Shown: positions 1 through 6,405, counted from the first letter of the stretch. The stretch is 27,832 bases of DNA from a virus (IMGVR_UViG_3300037485_000601:1-27832), one strand, 5' to 3'. The notes: generated by a model not told the origin, from the letters alone. Numbers and translations: made by a program.

Positions 1-247
1 CCCTTCTGACCTTTCTAAAAAATGGACTCGTCTTTGAGTACCAATTAATTGTTATAACTCTAATAATATAATATTTTATATCGTTATCTTCAAGTGATTT
101 TAAGTTTATCTCTTTCTTATCATACAGTTGAAGTATGACCTCATTGAGTAAGTCTTTGTACCAATCACTATTCTTCGTAACTTTTTTACATATGTTCTGT
201 AATTCGTAATAGTTCTTTGTAATGTATCTTTCTATCTCAGGCTTCAT
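1..247 (-). CDS. Sigma-70 region 2-like protein, 3' end outside window
   Basis: An open frame starts at an ATG at 247 and reads 82 codons to the window edge without a stop, so the C-terminus is missing. It begins MKPEIERYITKNYYELQ and contains DWYKDLLNEVILQLYDKK, which resembles the D-L-x-x-E-V/I-x-L-x-L-Y helix of sigma-70 region 2. It then has NWYSKTSPFFRKVRR, an aromatic and basic stretch that I associate with small sigma-like proteins of Bacteroidota phages. The start overlaps the end of the preceding gene (stop at 237-239) by 11 bp, so the two are probably translated from one message. If it is a sigma factor, it could switch transcription to phage promoters such as the repeated leader at 6786 and 27288; that link is inference. 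The region is too short to exclude another small helical DNA-binding protein. Confidence 0.5.
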   Translation of the reverse strand, partial: MKPEIERYITKNYYELQNICKKVTKNSDWYKDLLNEVILQLYDKKEINLKSLEDNDIKYYIIRVITINWYSKTSPFFRKVRR

Positions 248-500
248 TTAGTCGTTTTCTACAATCAGATATAACTTGACACACTTCAAAGTTTTCTTGT
301 TCCTCATTGGTGATTAATGAACTTTCTAATACTTCGTCAAGGAAGTCAATCCTGTTTATTTCTGGTGATAAGATTCTGTCCAATTGAAGTAATAATATAT
401 CTATAATCCTATCACATATTACTTGTTTACCTCTTGCGTTAAGTGTACAATATTCTTTTGGGATATCCATATACCCAATATCAATTTGTTCTCTACTCAT
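237..500 (-). CDS. Small protein of unknown function (87 aa)
   Basis: This 87-residue acidic protein begins MSREQIDIGYMDIPKEYC and ends CRKRLNEA. It looks helical, with a central stretch rich in Ile, Leu and Asp (residues 28-60), and has no recognised motif, signal peptide or membrane segment. Its start overlaps the 3' end of the zinc-ribbon gene by 8 bp, and its 3' end overlaps the sigma-like gene by 11 bp. This tight packing supports it as a real member of the operon. It lies directly ahead of a sigma-like gene, so a regulatory or accessory role is possible, but nothing in its sequence shows this. Confidence 0.6.
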   Translation of the reverse strand: MSREQIDIGYMDIPKEYCTLNARGKQVICDRIIDILLLQLDRILSPEINRIDFLDEVLESSLITNEEQENFEVCQVISDCRKRLNEA

Positions 501-1233
501 TCTTCATACGATTTATAAACTTATTTATCGTTGGTGCTGATACCCCATATTTTCTTGCTAAATATTTTTGACTATATTTACCTGAAATATGTAATTGATA
601 TATTTCCCTCCATTCAGGTGTATTATAATCTATCTTTTGACCACTTGGAAATTTTTGTTTATTTACCTTATAGAACTTTAATTTACCATCAATATATTCT
701 TTAACACCAGGTTTTAAGAAATGTCCACACTCCTCACTATAAGTATAACCGAGTACCTCCATAACCATATAACATTGTTCCCTTTGATATTCATCTTCAT
801 ACATCCCAACCTCATTTCTTATACGGTCTGAACCTCCTGTATTTTCTTTCCACTCATCCCTTTCCGCCTTCCTCTTATCTGATTCCCTTTTATTACAACA
901 CTTTCTACAATCAAGATATTCTTTGAATGTAATACCTCTTGCTTTGTATTTGTAAAAACCATCCAAGTGTATATATTCCTGACAGGTTCTACATAATCTA
1001 TAATCAGGATTGGTTGATAACGGATTAACTACCTCTATTTCTAATTCTAAGACCTCTGGTTGAACTATCTCTTTCATCATGATACTTTCCCTGTATTTTC
1101 TTTTTTGTTCCTTAAAACAATCCTTACAATACTTTCTTGTCCTATGTTTATTCTGTGGCCTGTGGAAATAGGTTTCATATTGGTCTAATGGTTTATCAAC
1201 GGAACACTTGGTACAAATCATAAATATCTTCAT
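493..1233 (-). CDS. Double zinc-ribbon protein with C-terminal helix-turn-helix
   Basis: The 246-residue product has two treble-clef or zinc-ribbon-like modules: C7-x2-C10 with C36-x2-C39, and C81-x2-C84 with C109-x2-C112. The spacing, with basic residues before the second pair (RKYCKDC and YLDCRKC), is like the Cys4 knobs often attached to phage HNH proteins. No HNH catalytic core is present. Residues 203-243 hold a helix-turn-helix (SQKYLARKYGVSAPTINKF) of the type used by recombinases and transposon-like DNA-binding proteins. I infer a DNA-binding regulator or recruiter; no catalytic residues are visible. An alternative start is Met5 (position 1221). A terminator-like hairpin lies just upstream (1241-1274), so expression may be attenuated. 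The 3' end overlaps the next gene by 8 bp. Confidence 0.6.
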   Translation of the reverse strand: MKIFMICTKCSVDKPLDQYETYFHRPQNKHRTRKYCKDCFKEQKRKYRESIMMKEIVQPEVLELEIEVVNPLSTNPDYRLCRTCQEYIHLDGFYKYKARGITFKEYLDCRKCCNKRESDKRKAERDEWKENTGGSDRIRNEVGMYEDEYQREQCYMVMEVLGYTYSEECGHFLKPGVKEYIDGKLKFYKVNKQKFPSGQKIDYNTPEWREIYQLHISGKYSQKYLARKYGVSAPTINKFINRMKNE

Positions 1234-1240
1234 TTAAACG

Positions 1241-1274
1241 AAAAACCCCCACCTAACAAAATATTAGGTAGGGG
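1241..1274 (-). terminator. Terminator or attenuator hairpin before the zinc-ribbon gene
   Basis: On the minus strand, CCCCTACCTAA pairs with TTAGGTGGGG (one bulge) around a short AT loop and is followed directly by a T run. It lies about 50 nt after the HNH stop and only 8 nt before the ATG at 1233. It may simply end the HNH transcript, or it may act as a leader attenuator for the zinc-ribbon gene, because a TATATTTTA -7-like element sits at about 1314-1322. Confidence 0.75.
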
Positions 1275-1323
1275 ACAGAAAATTCTTAATTGTTTGGGAA
1301 CATATTAGAATACTAAAATATAA

Positions 1324-1854
1324 TCATCGTTTTCGTTTTTGTGTAGTCCTAATTTCAATTTTTCTTGACCTTAGTACTTCCTCTACCGCCTTGTCATACA
1401 TTCCCCATAATATCATTAAATAACTCTTTCGTTGATATTTTAGATAGTTGTCAATTCCTTCTTGTATTAACTTCTCATTCTTGAGTAGTTTACCGATTTT
1501 GGTATTGGCTCTATTCTTATTTGTTTTATTATGATTTGATGTACACCATTCAAGGTTTTCAACTTTGTTATTGGTAATATCAAAATCCTTATGATTCACT
1601 TCAGCAAGATTATCAGGATTGGGAATGAAGTGTTGTGCCACCAATCTATGAACATAGTACAATACTGGTTTATGTCCATCAGGAATATTCTGTAATATCA
1701 CCTGATGATATCCTGTATTTTTGTTGGGATGATGTCTTCTAACTCTAGGTTCTTTTAGTTTTGTACGCCATCTTCTGTGTATTGTTGACCATACGATACC
1801 GTTGGTATCAATTAGGTAATGTTCAAATCCTGGTATTTCTATTGGTTTTATCAT
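1324..1854 (-). CDS. NUMOD4/HNH homing-type endonuclease
   Basis: This 176-residue protein carries an N-terminal NUMOD4-like segment (about residues 5-60: PGFEHYLIDTNGIVWST) followed by an HNH_3 core. The core has VHRLVAQHF at 68-76, then VNHKDFDITNNKVENLEWC at 86-104 and NHN at 107-109. The expected His, Asp and Asn metal-binding or catalytic residues (H88, D90, N96, N100) and the conserved W103 are present, so it should be an active nuclease. The C-terminal tail is basic (RTTQKRKR) and probably binds DNA. Its ATG overlaps the TGA of the upstream coiled-coil gene (ATGA), which implies translational coupling. Such nucleases are usually selfish free-standing homing enzymes in phages; a role in packaging or replication is also known for some HNH proteins. 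The target is unknown. Confidence 0.9.
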   Translation of the reverse strand: MIKPIEIPGFEHYLIDTNGIVWSTIHRRWRTKLKEPRVRRHHPNKNTGYHQVILQNIPDGHKPVLYYVHRLVAQHFIPNPDNLAEVNHKDFDITNNKVENLEWCTSNHNKTNKNRANTKIGKLLKNEKLIQEGIDNYLKYQRKSYLMILWGMYDKAVEEVLRSRKIEIRTTQKRKR

Positions 1855-2309
1855 GATATATTAAATATTTTTTTTTGACTATCAGTTAGTAATACTTTTA
1901 GTTTTTTTAGTTTATTATCTGTGGCATCAAATGTAAATCTAATTTTACTGCCAGCATCTGGTTTATTTCCTTTGAGTACAAATACTTTATACAATTCATC
2001 CCTGTCAACGAGTTTTACTTCCATATTTAAACAGGGTTTTTTATCCCATATAGTTTCTTCAATAGTAATAATTTCTTCAATGGTACTAGTATAATTATTG
2101 CCGTCTTTAAAAACTTCCTTCGGTTGAGGAGGAATAGTAATATTATTAATTTGTTCTTGTAATAATTTAATTTTGTTTGAATAATTGATATTACTTTGAT
2201 TAATATCAACTATCAAAGAATTAAAATCATTTTCCAATTGTTTTAATTGATTGAATAACCTGCTATGTGCGGTTTTTAACATTTTAATTTCTTCTTCAAC
2301 TGTTGCCAT
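1851..2309 (-). CDS. Coiled-coil protein of unknown function (152 aa)
   Basis: Residues 1-57 form a clear coiled coil (EEEIKMLKTAHSRLFNQL and on to IKLLQEQI). A short Pro-containing linker (IPPQPK, about residues 58-64) leads to a predicted beta-rich domain of about 65 residues with CLNMEVKLVDRDELYKVFVL and KIRFTFDATDNKLKKLKVLL. A coiled coil followed by a compact beta domain could be a single-strand-binding or clamp-like accessory factor, but no family is recognised. The gene starts 2 nt after the initiator-like gene ends and overlaps the HNH gene by ATGA, so it belongs to the replication operon. It is the natural candidate partner of the initiator-like protein by position only. Confidence 0.65.
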   Translation of the reverse strand: MATVEEEIKMLKTAHSRLFNQLKQLENDFNSLIVDINQSNINYSNKIKLLQEQINNITIPPQPKEVFKDGNNYTSTIEEIITIEETIWDKKPCLNMEVKLVDRDELYKVFVLKGNKPDAGSKIRFTFDATDNKLKKLKVLLTDSQKKIFNIS

Positions 2310-2311
2310 TG

Positions 2312-2800
2312 TTATTTTTGTTTAGTTTTAAAAAATTCATTCATACTAATTCCCCTTGACCCAGTATACTTGTATGTTTCTTTATTTATTAAAGGTTGTA
2401 TGTTAGTGCCAACTTCAGGAACTACCCCCTTTGAACTTGGGGAACTACCCCCTTGAACTTCGGGAACTATACCCTTTGAACTTTTAGAACTACCTACCTG
2501 TTTCTTTTGGGAACTACCCTTCTTATAAGTTGGTGTAATTATTCTACCTTTTTGAACCTTACCTTCCCAAACATCTTCAGTTGTAATATACCCCAATTCT
2601 TTTAGTTTAGTAATTCGTTTAGACGCACTGGTCCTTGACATACCAATTAAGTTACCAAAGGTATTATTGCTGGCGAAACAACTACCACCTCTTTTATGTA
2701 GTTCAATAATTTTAGATAGTAATATTTTATTATCACCATCTAACTCAACATTTTCCAAAATGTAATTTGGAATTTGTAGATATGTTTTATTTTTATCCAT
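2312..2800 (-). CDS. Winged-helix replication-initiator-like protein with internal repeats
   Basis: The 162-residue protein has a winged helix-turn-helix at about residues 22-90. The recognition region is SNNTFGNLIGMSRTSASKRI and the wing follows KELGYITTED. It resembles the N-terminal domains of phage replication proteins of the lambda O / DnaD-like type. Residues 93-130 are an imperfect repeat rich in Gly and Ser (SSKGIVPEV and SSKGVVPEV), which the DNA encodes as iteron-like direct repeats. A short tail (residues 131-162) could contact a helicase or loader; that is inference from phage initiators. The gene is first in the minus-strand cluster and is preceded by a leader with two interlocked inverted repeats (2811-2891). 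A transcriptional regulator with the same fold is the alternative. Confidence 0.65.
   Translation of the reverse strand: MDKNKTYLQIPNYILENVELDGDNKILLSKIIELHKRGGSCFASNNTFGNLIGMSRTSASKRITKLKELGYITTEDVWEGKVQKGRIITPTYKKGSSQKKQVGSSKSSKGIVPEVQGGSSPSSKGVVPEVGTNIQPLINKETYKYTGSRGISMNEFFKTKQK
2411..2523. repeat. Five iteron-like direct repeats, candidate replication origin
   Basis: Five units start at about 2411, 2434, 2456, 2479 and 2501, so the spacing alternates 23 and 22 bp, close to two helical turns. The consensus on the plus strand is AACTTCGGGAACTACCCC. Each unit has a small dyad, G(G)GAACTA(C)CC; the best one is GGGGAACTACCCC at 2440-2452. Units 4 and 5 have diverged. The repeats lie inside the initiator-like gene, as the lambda iterons lie inside gene O. 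An AT-rich stretch flanks them at about 2380-2395. Confidence 0.7.
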
Positions 2801-2810
2801 AGTAAAAAAC

Positions 2811-2891
2811 GAAACCCCAACTCTATTCCAGGTTACGACATCTGTTCAAGTGAAGGGGTTTCAAAATCTTATGAGTATATGTTGTCGTAAC
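2811..2891 (-). promoter_or_regulatory. Leader with two interlocked inverted repeats
   Basis: GAAACCCC (2811-2818) pairs with GGGGTTTC (2855-2862), and GTTACGACA (2832-2840) pairs perfectly with TGTCGTAAC (2883-2891). The arms alternate A-B-A'-B', so RNA from the minus strand could fold as a pseudoknot. On that strand the GGGGTTTC arm is followed by GTTTTTT and then the ATG at 2800, so the second stem also looks like a terminator. A -7-like TATATTTA lies upstream (2904-2911). The function is unknown; paired protein operators are the alternative. Confidence 0.6.
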
Positions 2892-2970
2892 TACTCTATA
2901 ATGTAAATATATGAAAAAAAATTTAAAGAAAAAAATTATAGTAATATTTTTTTTTATCAACTATTATTTT

Positions 2971-2978
2971 TATATTTG
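2971..2978 (+). promoter_or_regulatory. Promoter -7 element for the plus-strand gene at 3009
   Basis: TATATTTG matches the Bacteroidota -7 consensus TAnnTTTG exactly. It lies 30 nt before the ATG at 3009, in an AT-rich divergent intergenic region. The -33 position (about 2948-2950) is only T-rich, so that half is weak. Confidence 0.6.
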
Positions 2979-3008
2979 AGTATTGTTAAACATTAAAACA
3001 AAATAGAA

Positions 3009-3263
3009 ATGGCAGAACTTCAATTTTATTCAAGGGAAATTAATATCCTAAGACAATCCCAACAAAAGATGGCCTTCGATATGGCAAGGTCAAAAGGTGT
3101 AAACCTATCGGTATTAGAACTTCAACGAGTAACAGATGTATTGGTTGAATGTTGTTTAAGACCCATGGACAAGGACCTCAAAGAACGAGTTGTCAAACTT
3201 GACAATTGGTTAAATGAAAAATCACAACTTGCGTTAGATGAGATTGATGGGATATTAATATAA
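3009..3263 (+). CDS. Small helical protein of unknown function (84 aa)
   Basis: The 84-residue product begins MAELQFYSREINILRQSQQK and looks entirely helical, with a middle segment (NLSVLELQRVTDVLVECCL) and a charged second half (MDKDLKERVVKLDNWLNEK). No family is recognised. It has its own -7 element upstream and a strong intrinsic terminator just downstream (3286-3321), so it can be expressed as a single-gene unit, divergently from the initiator-like gene. Small, separately expressed, divergent proteins next to a phage replication cluster are often early regulators or host-takeover proteins; here that is position-based inference. Cys47 and Cys48 are adjacent but form no metal motif. Confidence 0.65.
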   Translation: MAELQFYSREINILRQSQQKMAFDMARSKGVNLSVLELQRVTDVLVECCLRPMDKDLKERVVKLDNWLNEKSQLALDEIDGILI

Positions 3264-3285
3264 TTCTTTTTTGTTTATATAGTAC

Positions 3286-3321
3286 AAGGGGTGAAGTTTG
3301 GTGTACTTCCCCCTTTTTTTT
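3286..3321 (+). terminator. Intrinsic terminator after the gene at 3009
   Basis: AAGGGG-T-GAAG (3286-3296) pairs with CTTC-CCCC-TT (3306-3315) with one bulged T and a 9-nt loop. It is followed by an uninterrupted T run. It separates two plus-strand genes, so the second needs read-through or its own promoter. Confidence 0.9.
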
Positions 3322-3334
3322 AATATTTATTTTT

Positions 3335-3652
3335 ATGAAAAATTTTAAATTCTTAAATCAGGTGGATGAAAACGATGCGATTATTCCTACCAACGAAAGA
3401 TTCAATGAACTGGTGGATTATCAAATAAGGAGAGAAGTGGTCTTTGTTCCATCAGAAACGACCCAAATTTACACCGAAATCGTGCGGATGAACATTCCCC
3501 TCAACGAGATGACAGAAGATCAATTAAACCACATTAAATTGAACAACGAACAAAAATTAATTACACAAATTACAGATACATTAGATATTCGTCATGAGAT
3601 TATATATCAAGATGAAAATGGATTTACGATGAGGTCAGAGTTATTTCTTTAG
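3335..3652 (+). CDS. Protein of unknown function (105 aa)
   Basis: The 105-residue product begins MKNFKFLNQVDENDAIIPT and is acidic and mixed alpha/beta, with a segment VVFVPSETTQIYTEIVRM and a C-terminal DIRHEIIYQDENGFTMRSEL. I recognise no family and no catalytic motif. It follows a strong terminator by 14 nt, so it is expressed either by read-through or from a weak promoter inside that short gap. A terminator-ended RNA unit lies downstream. Both this gene and the one before it lie opposite to the rest of the genome segment, which marks the region 3009-3810 as a separate plus-strand block, probably early or lysis-lysogeny related by position only. Confidence 0.6.
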   Translation: MKNFKFLNQVDENDAIIPTNERFNELVDYQIRREVVFVPSETTQIYTEIVRMNIPLNEMTEDQLNHIKLNNEQKLITQITDTLDIRHEIIYQDENGFTMRSELFL

Positions 3653-3657
3653 AATAT

Positions 3658-3688
3658 TTGTTTTTTAAAATATTTTATTATATATTTA
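3658..3688 (+). promoter_or_regulatory. Promoter for the candidate small RNA
   Basis: TTG at 3658-3660 and TATATTTA at 3681-3688 are separated by 20 nt, the spacing of Bacteroidota -33/-7 promoters; the -7 has one mismatch (A for G at the last base). The predicted transcription start is about 3694, exactly where a GC-rich hairpin arm begins. Confidence 0.5.
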
Positions 3689-3693
3689 TACTT

Positions 3694-3810
3694 GGGTGGG
3701 CGGATACAGTTTTATTCTAAATTTGATATTGCCATTTCATGTAGTACATTCGTCCACCCTTTACACATATAGATAAAAAACCCCCTTCTTTTTAGTTGGG
3801 GGTTTTTAAT
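3694..3810 (+). ncRNA. Candidate small RNA of about 115 nt
   Basis: A GC-rich arm, GGGTGGGCG (3694-3702), pairs with CGTCCACCC (3751-3759) through nine pairs, one of them G-U, enclosing 48 nt. Inside is a small hairpin, ATGT-AGT-ACAT (3740-3750). A strong intrinsic terminator (3776-3807) ends the unit. A promoter with correct spacing ends six bases before the first arm. No ORF of useful length fits. Seen: promoter, closing stem, terminator. Inferred: an independent regulatory RNA. It could instead be a long 3' UTR of the gene ending at 3652. Confidence 0.5.
3776..3807. terminator. Bidirectional intrinsic terminator
   Basis: AAAAACCCCC (3776-3785) pairs perfectly with GGGGGTTTTT (3798-3807) around a 12-nt loop, so both strands end in a T run. 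It closes the plus-strand RNA unit and also lies about 28 nt after the stop of the minus-strand gene at 3835, ending the virion operon. Confidence 0.92.
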
Positions 3811-3834
3811 TATATAATTGGTCAGAGGTGATTC

Positions 3835-4164
3835 TTATCTTTCATCCCACTTGGCCTTACATACCGCATATGCTTGACCTTCAGCGTCGTACTCACCTAT
3901 AATCTCACCAATACATCTACCGATATATTTTTGTTCGTCCTCATCACCTGATGGTGATGGAATAGGGAATCCTTCTTTTACTTTTGATTGTTCTTCTTTA
4001 ATTGGTACACAGTTTGGAACCATCTTACCATCTTTCTCTTTCATTCCAATTGGTTCATATCCTTCCCAACAAGCTCCTTCCAAACCTTCATCTTCCGCCA
4101 TTTTCTTTGGTACTTTAATCTCAAAGTTATTCAACTTTAATTTGATAATGTCTTCTAATTTCAT
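3835..4164 (-). CDS. Small Cys-containing phage protein (CWEGYE / AVCKAKW motifs)
   Basis: The 109-residue protein has two segments that I know as recurrent short motifs in proteins of Bacteroidota phages. The first is ACWEGYEPIGMKEKDGK followed by MVPNCVPI (about residues 31-55). The second is CIGEIIGEYDAEGQAYAVC and KAKW near the C-terminus. Each holds a pair of Cys residues, which could bind metal or form disulfides. The same motifs often occur as tails of phage head-maturation or scaffold proteins, so a head-associated role is plausible but not shown. The ATG overlaps the stop of the gene at 4161 (ATGA). It is the last gene of the minus-strand virion operon, ending just before the bidirectional terminator. 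Confidence 0.65.
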   Translation of the reverse strand: MKLEDIIKLKLNNFEIKVPKKMAEDEGLEGACWEGYEPIGMKEKDGKMVPNCVPIKEEQSKVKEGFPIPSPSGDEDEQKYIGRCIGEIIGEYDAEGQAYAVCKAKWDER

Positions 4165-4376
4165 TTTGCTAATTTTTGATATTCTTTGAATGTTAATTCT
4201 TTATTGGTTAAAAATACACTGTTGTAGTTATGACTAATCCAACCAGTTAATTCATGTTGAGTAATGTTATACTTCTTTTCTAAGTTAGGAATGTGGATTA
4301 ATAATCTTTCAAAATAATCTGGTTTTCCTGTAAAGTTTAATTCTGTGTCTGTTGGATAAGGTAATTTAAAGTCCAT
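4161..4376 (-). CDS. Small protein of unknown function (71 aa)
   Basis: The 71-residue product begins MDFKLPYPTDTELNFTGKPD and has a helical C-terminal half (NITQHELTGWISHNYNSVF, then ELTFKEYQKLAK). No family, signal or membrane segment is recognised. It overlaps the membrane/coiled-coil gene upstream by 11 bp and couples to the next gene by an ATGA overlap, which supports translation as part of the same operon. Its place among connector genes suggests a virion or assembly accessory role only by association. Confidence 0.55.
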   Translation of the reverse strand: MDFKLPYPTDTELNFTGKPDYFERLLIHIPNLEKKYNITQHELTGWISHNYNSVFLTNKELTFKEYQKLAK

Positions 4377-4626
4377 TCGTATGTTTTAATTTTCTATTCT
4401 CTATCATTAATTCCTCAACCTTCTTTTCAAGGTCTTGAACTTTAATGTTTAATTCATGAATCTCTGATTTTAAATCATCGATAATATTTTTATATAACCC
4501 GATACTAAGTTCTAAATTTCTTAGTACTTGATTATCTGTCTCAGCATCACTTCGTCTTTTACCGACAAAGAAACCTGCTACACCTGTTAATATATTTGAT
4601 ATAAGTAATAATATTTCTGTGTTCAT
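4366..4626 (-). CDS. Membrane-anchored coiled-coil protein (86 aa)
   Basis: I place the start at the ATG at 4624-4626, one base after the stop of the connector gene (TAATATG), rather than at an in-frame ATG 33 bp upstream that lies inside that gene. The protein then begins MNTEILLLISNILTGVAGFF, a single N-terminal membrane segment followed by the positive VGKRR. The rest, from about residue 35, is a continuous coiled coil ending ENRKLKHTNGL. This layout is common in small phage proteins of the holin/spanin-accessory or membrane-tether kind. No lysis gene lies nearby, so the role is open. Confidence 0.65.
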   Translation of the reverse strand: MNTEILLLISNILTGVAGFFVGKRRSDAETDNQVLRNLELSIGLYKNIIDDLKSEIHELNIKVQDLEKKVEELMIENRKLKHTNGL

Positions 4627-4627
4627 A

Positions 4628-5245
4628 TTAATAACAATCTTGACATGGGGGGTTTTCATGTTCCAACTCTGAGTAAACTTGATATGTCTTTCCTATTTCT
4701 CTGGCGCTATATCCTTTACGAGTTGTATGTTTAAGGTAAATTCCGTTCATGTACTTCTCTTGTCTATTTGGTATCATACCATCGATTGTAGACTGAGTAT
4801 TGTATTGAGGGAATTGATTTTGACCACGACCAATCAATAGATAGTCTTGTAGTCTTGTCATGTAAAAGTCTGCGGTTTGTTTCTGAATGTTTCTTAGATA
4901 CTTAAATGTCTCAATAGAAACTGGTTCAGCATTCTCCATAGAACCTTGTACAATTGATCTATTCATAGACCTGTACATGATACTTGGCATGGCTCTGAAG
5001 TATGCTTGTTGTATCAAATACGGTTGAATATAATCATTTACCAATGTTGTTTCATCAGCATTAAAAGTATTACCTGTTGATGATACTTGTGATAACAAAT
5101 GATTATAGAATAAAGTACCTAGTAATGTCTGAAGATCGACGTCCTGTGCTATCTGAACTTCCGCCTTCAACACATCCATATCAACGTTCTTATTGATATT
5201 GGTAAAGTTCTTTAATTTTGTTTCTGATATTAATAATACACCCAT
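4628..5245 (-). CDS. Head-tail connector/adaptor-like protein (205 aa)
   Basis: The 205-residue protein begins MGVLLISETKLKNFTNIN and contains VQIAQDVDLQTLLGTLFYNH at about residues 31-50. I know this as a hallmark of a connector-like family next to portal genes in Bacteroidota phages (DUF6712-like by memory, not by search). The middle is helical (YIQPYLIQQAYFRAMPSIMY), as in gp6/gp15-type adaptors that ring the portal. It starts 1 nt after the portal stop, so both are made from one message. The C-terminal HENPPCQDCY has a CxxC pair that could bind metal. The assignment rests on family resemblance and position. Confidence 0.7.
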   Translation of the reverse strand: MGVLLISETKLKNFTNINKNVDMDVLKAEVQIAQDVDLQTLLGTLFYNHLLSQVSSTGNTFNADETTLVNDYIQPYLIQQAYFRAMPSIMYRSMNRSIVQGSMENAEPVSIETFKYLRNIQKQTADFYMTRLQDYLLIGRGQNQFPQYNTQSTIDGMIPNRQEKYMNGIYLKHTTRKGYSAREIGKTYQVYSELEHENPPCQDCY

Positions 5246-5246
5246 A

Positions 5247-6404
5247 TTATACTAATGTTGGAGTTACTGGTTTATCATCTACTGTTGGATTTTCTTTAAC
5301 ATCACCAGTTAAGAATAGACTTAATGGTTTAATATCAAATGTTGTAGGTTTTTCAAACTTCAATGACATAAGTTTATTGAACACAGGAAGGATTTCGTTT
5401 TGATATGGCATAATAACCATCTTACGGAAATACTCTGAATGTTCTGTAATTTCATTTGCCCCACCCAATTTACCTGATGTGGCAATACCGAATAATTCGG
5501 CTGATGATACTCTATGTGCTGACAAAATTGAACGAGTTATGTCGTCTGTGATTTGGGCATAATAAGTATCGTTATCGTTTCTTTGAATTTGTGTAATTTC
5601 AGGTGATTGTTCCTTTGATTCGTTGAATGAGATGATTGCTTGACCTGCGTTGTCTGTACCACCATATTGTGATTCCAACGCTCTTGTAATGGTTAACATT
5701 TCTTCTTCACCAGGTATACCATTGTTGTAATTTATCCACAAACTTGGCATCATACCTTTTCTAAGGTTATTCATATAGAAGTTTTTAATTTCTATATCGG
5801 TTTCCATTGACCTTTGTCCTGCTGACCAATCAGGTACAGGATAATATGACATGGACGGCATGTATGTTTTGAAATAATAAATCTGATTTGGGTCCTTTTC
5901 TGCTTGACTAAACGCCTTTATTTCAATTGGTGGGAATTTTCTTACATTCTTCCAATCAGGAGAATAGTAATAACAATCAATTTTATCTGTCTCAGGGTTT
6001 ATTTTACCACTTCTAATTCTACTAAAATCTAAATGATAAATCTCAGCAATTGATTTTCTATCCTTTGACCATATTACATTTAACGCAAATCCACCAAACA
6101 TCATCATATCCAATACACATTTCTTCATTACATCAGTAACGTTCTCATTTGGATTAATTAAGTTTACTGTGGCCATAGGGTTGTTTAATGATACAATACC
6201 ATCACCCATGATTTGATTTACCTTTGAAGTTACCACCGCCTTATGAATGGCGCAATTGTCATATAACCCAATAAAATATTGAGGTAATAAATTGTTCTCA
6301 CCATAATAAACCCATGGACTACGTTGTAGTACCTCAGCAAATATCGGAATACTTGCCGCCTCAAAGTTTATCTTTTTAAATTCAGTTTTTTTAATTTCAC
6401 TCAT
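5247..6404 (-). CDS. Phage portal protein
   Basis: The 385-residue protein has the usual portal pattern. The N-terminal part reads FAEVLQRSPWVYYGENNLLP and YFIGLYDNCAIHKAVVTSKV; a clip/wing region reads KCVLDMMMFGGFALNVIW; the C-terminal helical region includes DDITRSILSAHRVSSAELFG. Portals form the dodecameric ring through which DNA enters and leaves the capsid and onto which the adaptor docks. It is short next to most siphovirus portals (usually over 400 residues), but nothing looks broken. The downstream gene is the connector-like protein, 1 nt away; upstream lies a small beta-rich virion-type gene. Position and motifs agree, although it lies at the 3' end of the structural operon instead of the 5' end. 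Confidence 0.85.
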   Translation of the reverse strand: MSEIKKTEFKKINFEAASIPIFAEVLQRSPWVYYGENNLLPQYFIGLYDNCAIHKAVVTSKVNQIMGDGIVSLNNPMATVNLINPNENVTDVMKKCVLDMMMFGGFALNVIWSKDRKSIAEIYHLDFSRIRSGKINPETDKIDCYYYSPDWKNVRKFPPIEIKAFSQAEKDPNQIYYFKTYMPSMSYYPVPDWSAGQRSMETDIEIKNFYMNNLRKGMMPSLWINYNNGIPGEEEMLTITRALESQYGGTDNAGQAIISFNESKEQSPEITQIQRNDNDTYYAQITDDITRSILSAHRVSSAELFGIATSGKLGGANEITEHSEYFRKMVIMPYQNEILPVFNKLMSLKFEKPTTFDIKPLSLFLTGDVKENPTVDDKPVTPTLV

Positions 6405-6405
6405 A

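Noticed and set aside
1820-1845. tRNA T-loop-like GTTCAAATCC
   Set aside because: It lies in the HNH coding sequence and has no acceptor or anticodon arm nearby.
4627-4659. Upstream in-frame ATG for the membrane/coiled-coil protein
   Set aside because: It lies inside the connector gene; the ATG at 4626 directly follows that gene's stop and begins with the membrane segment.
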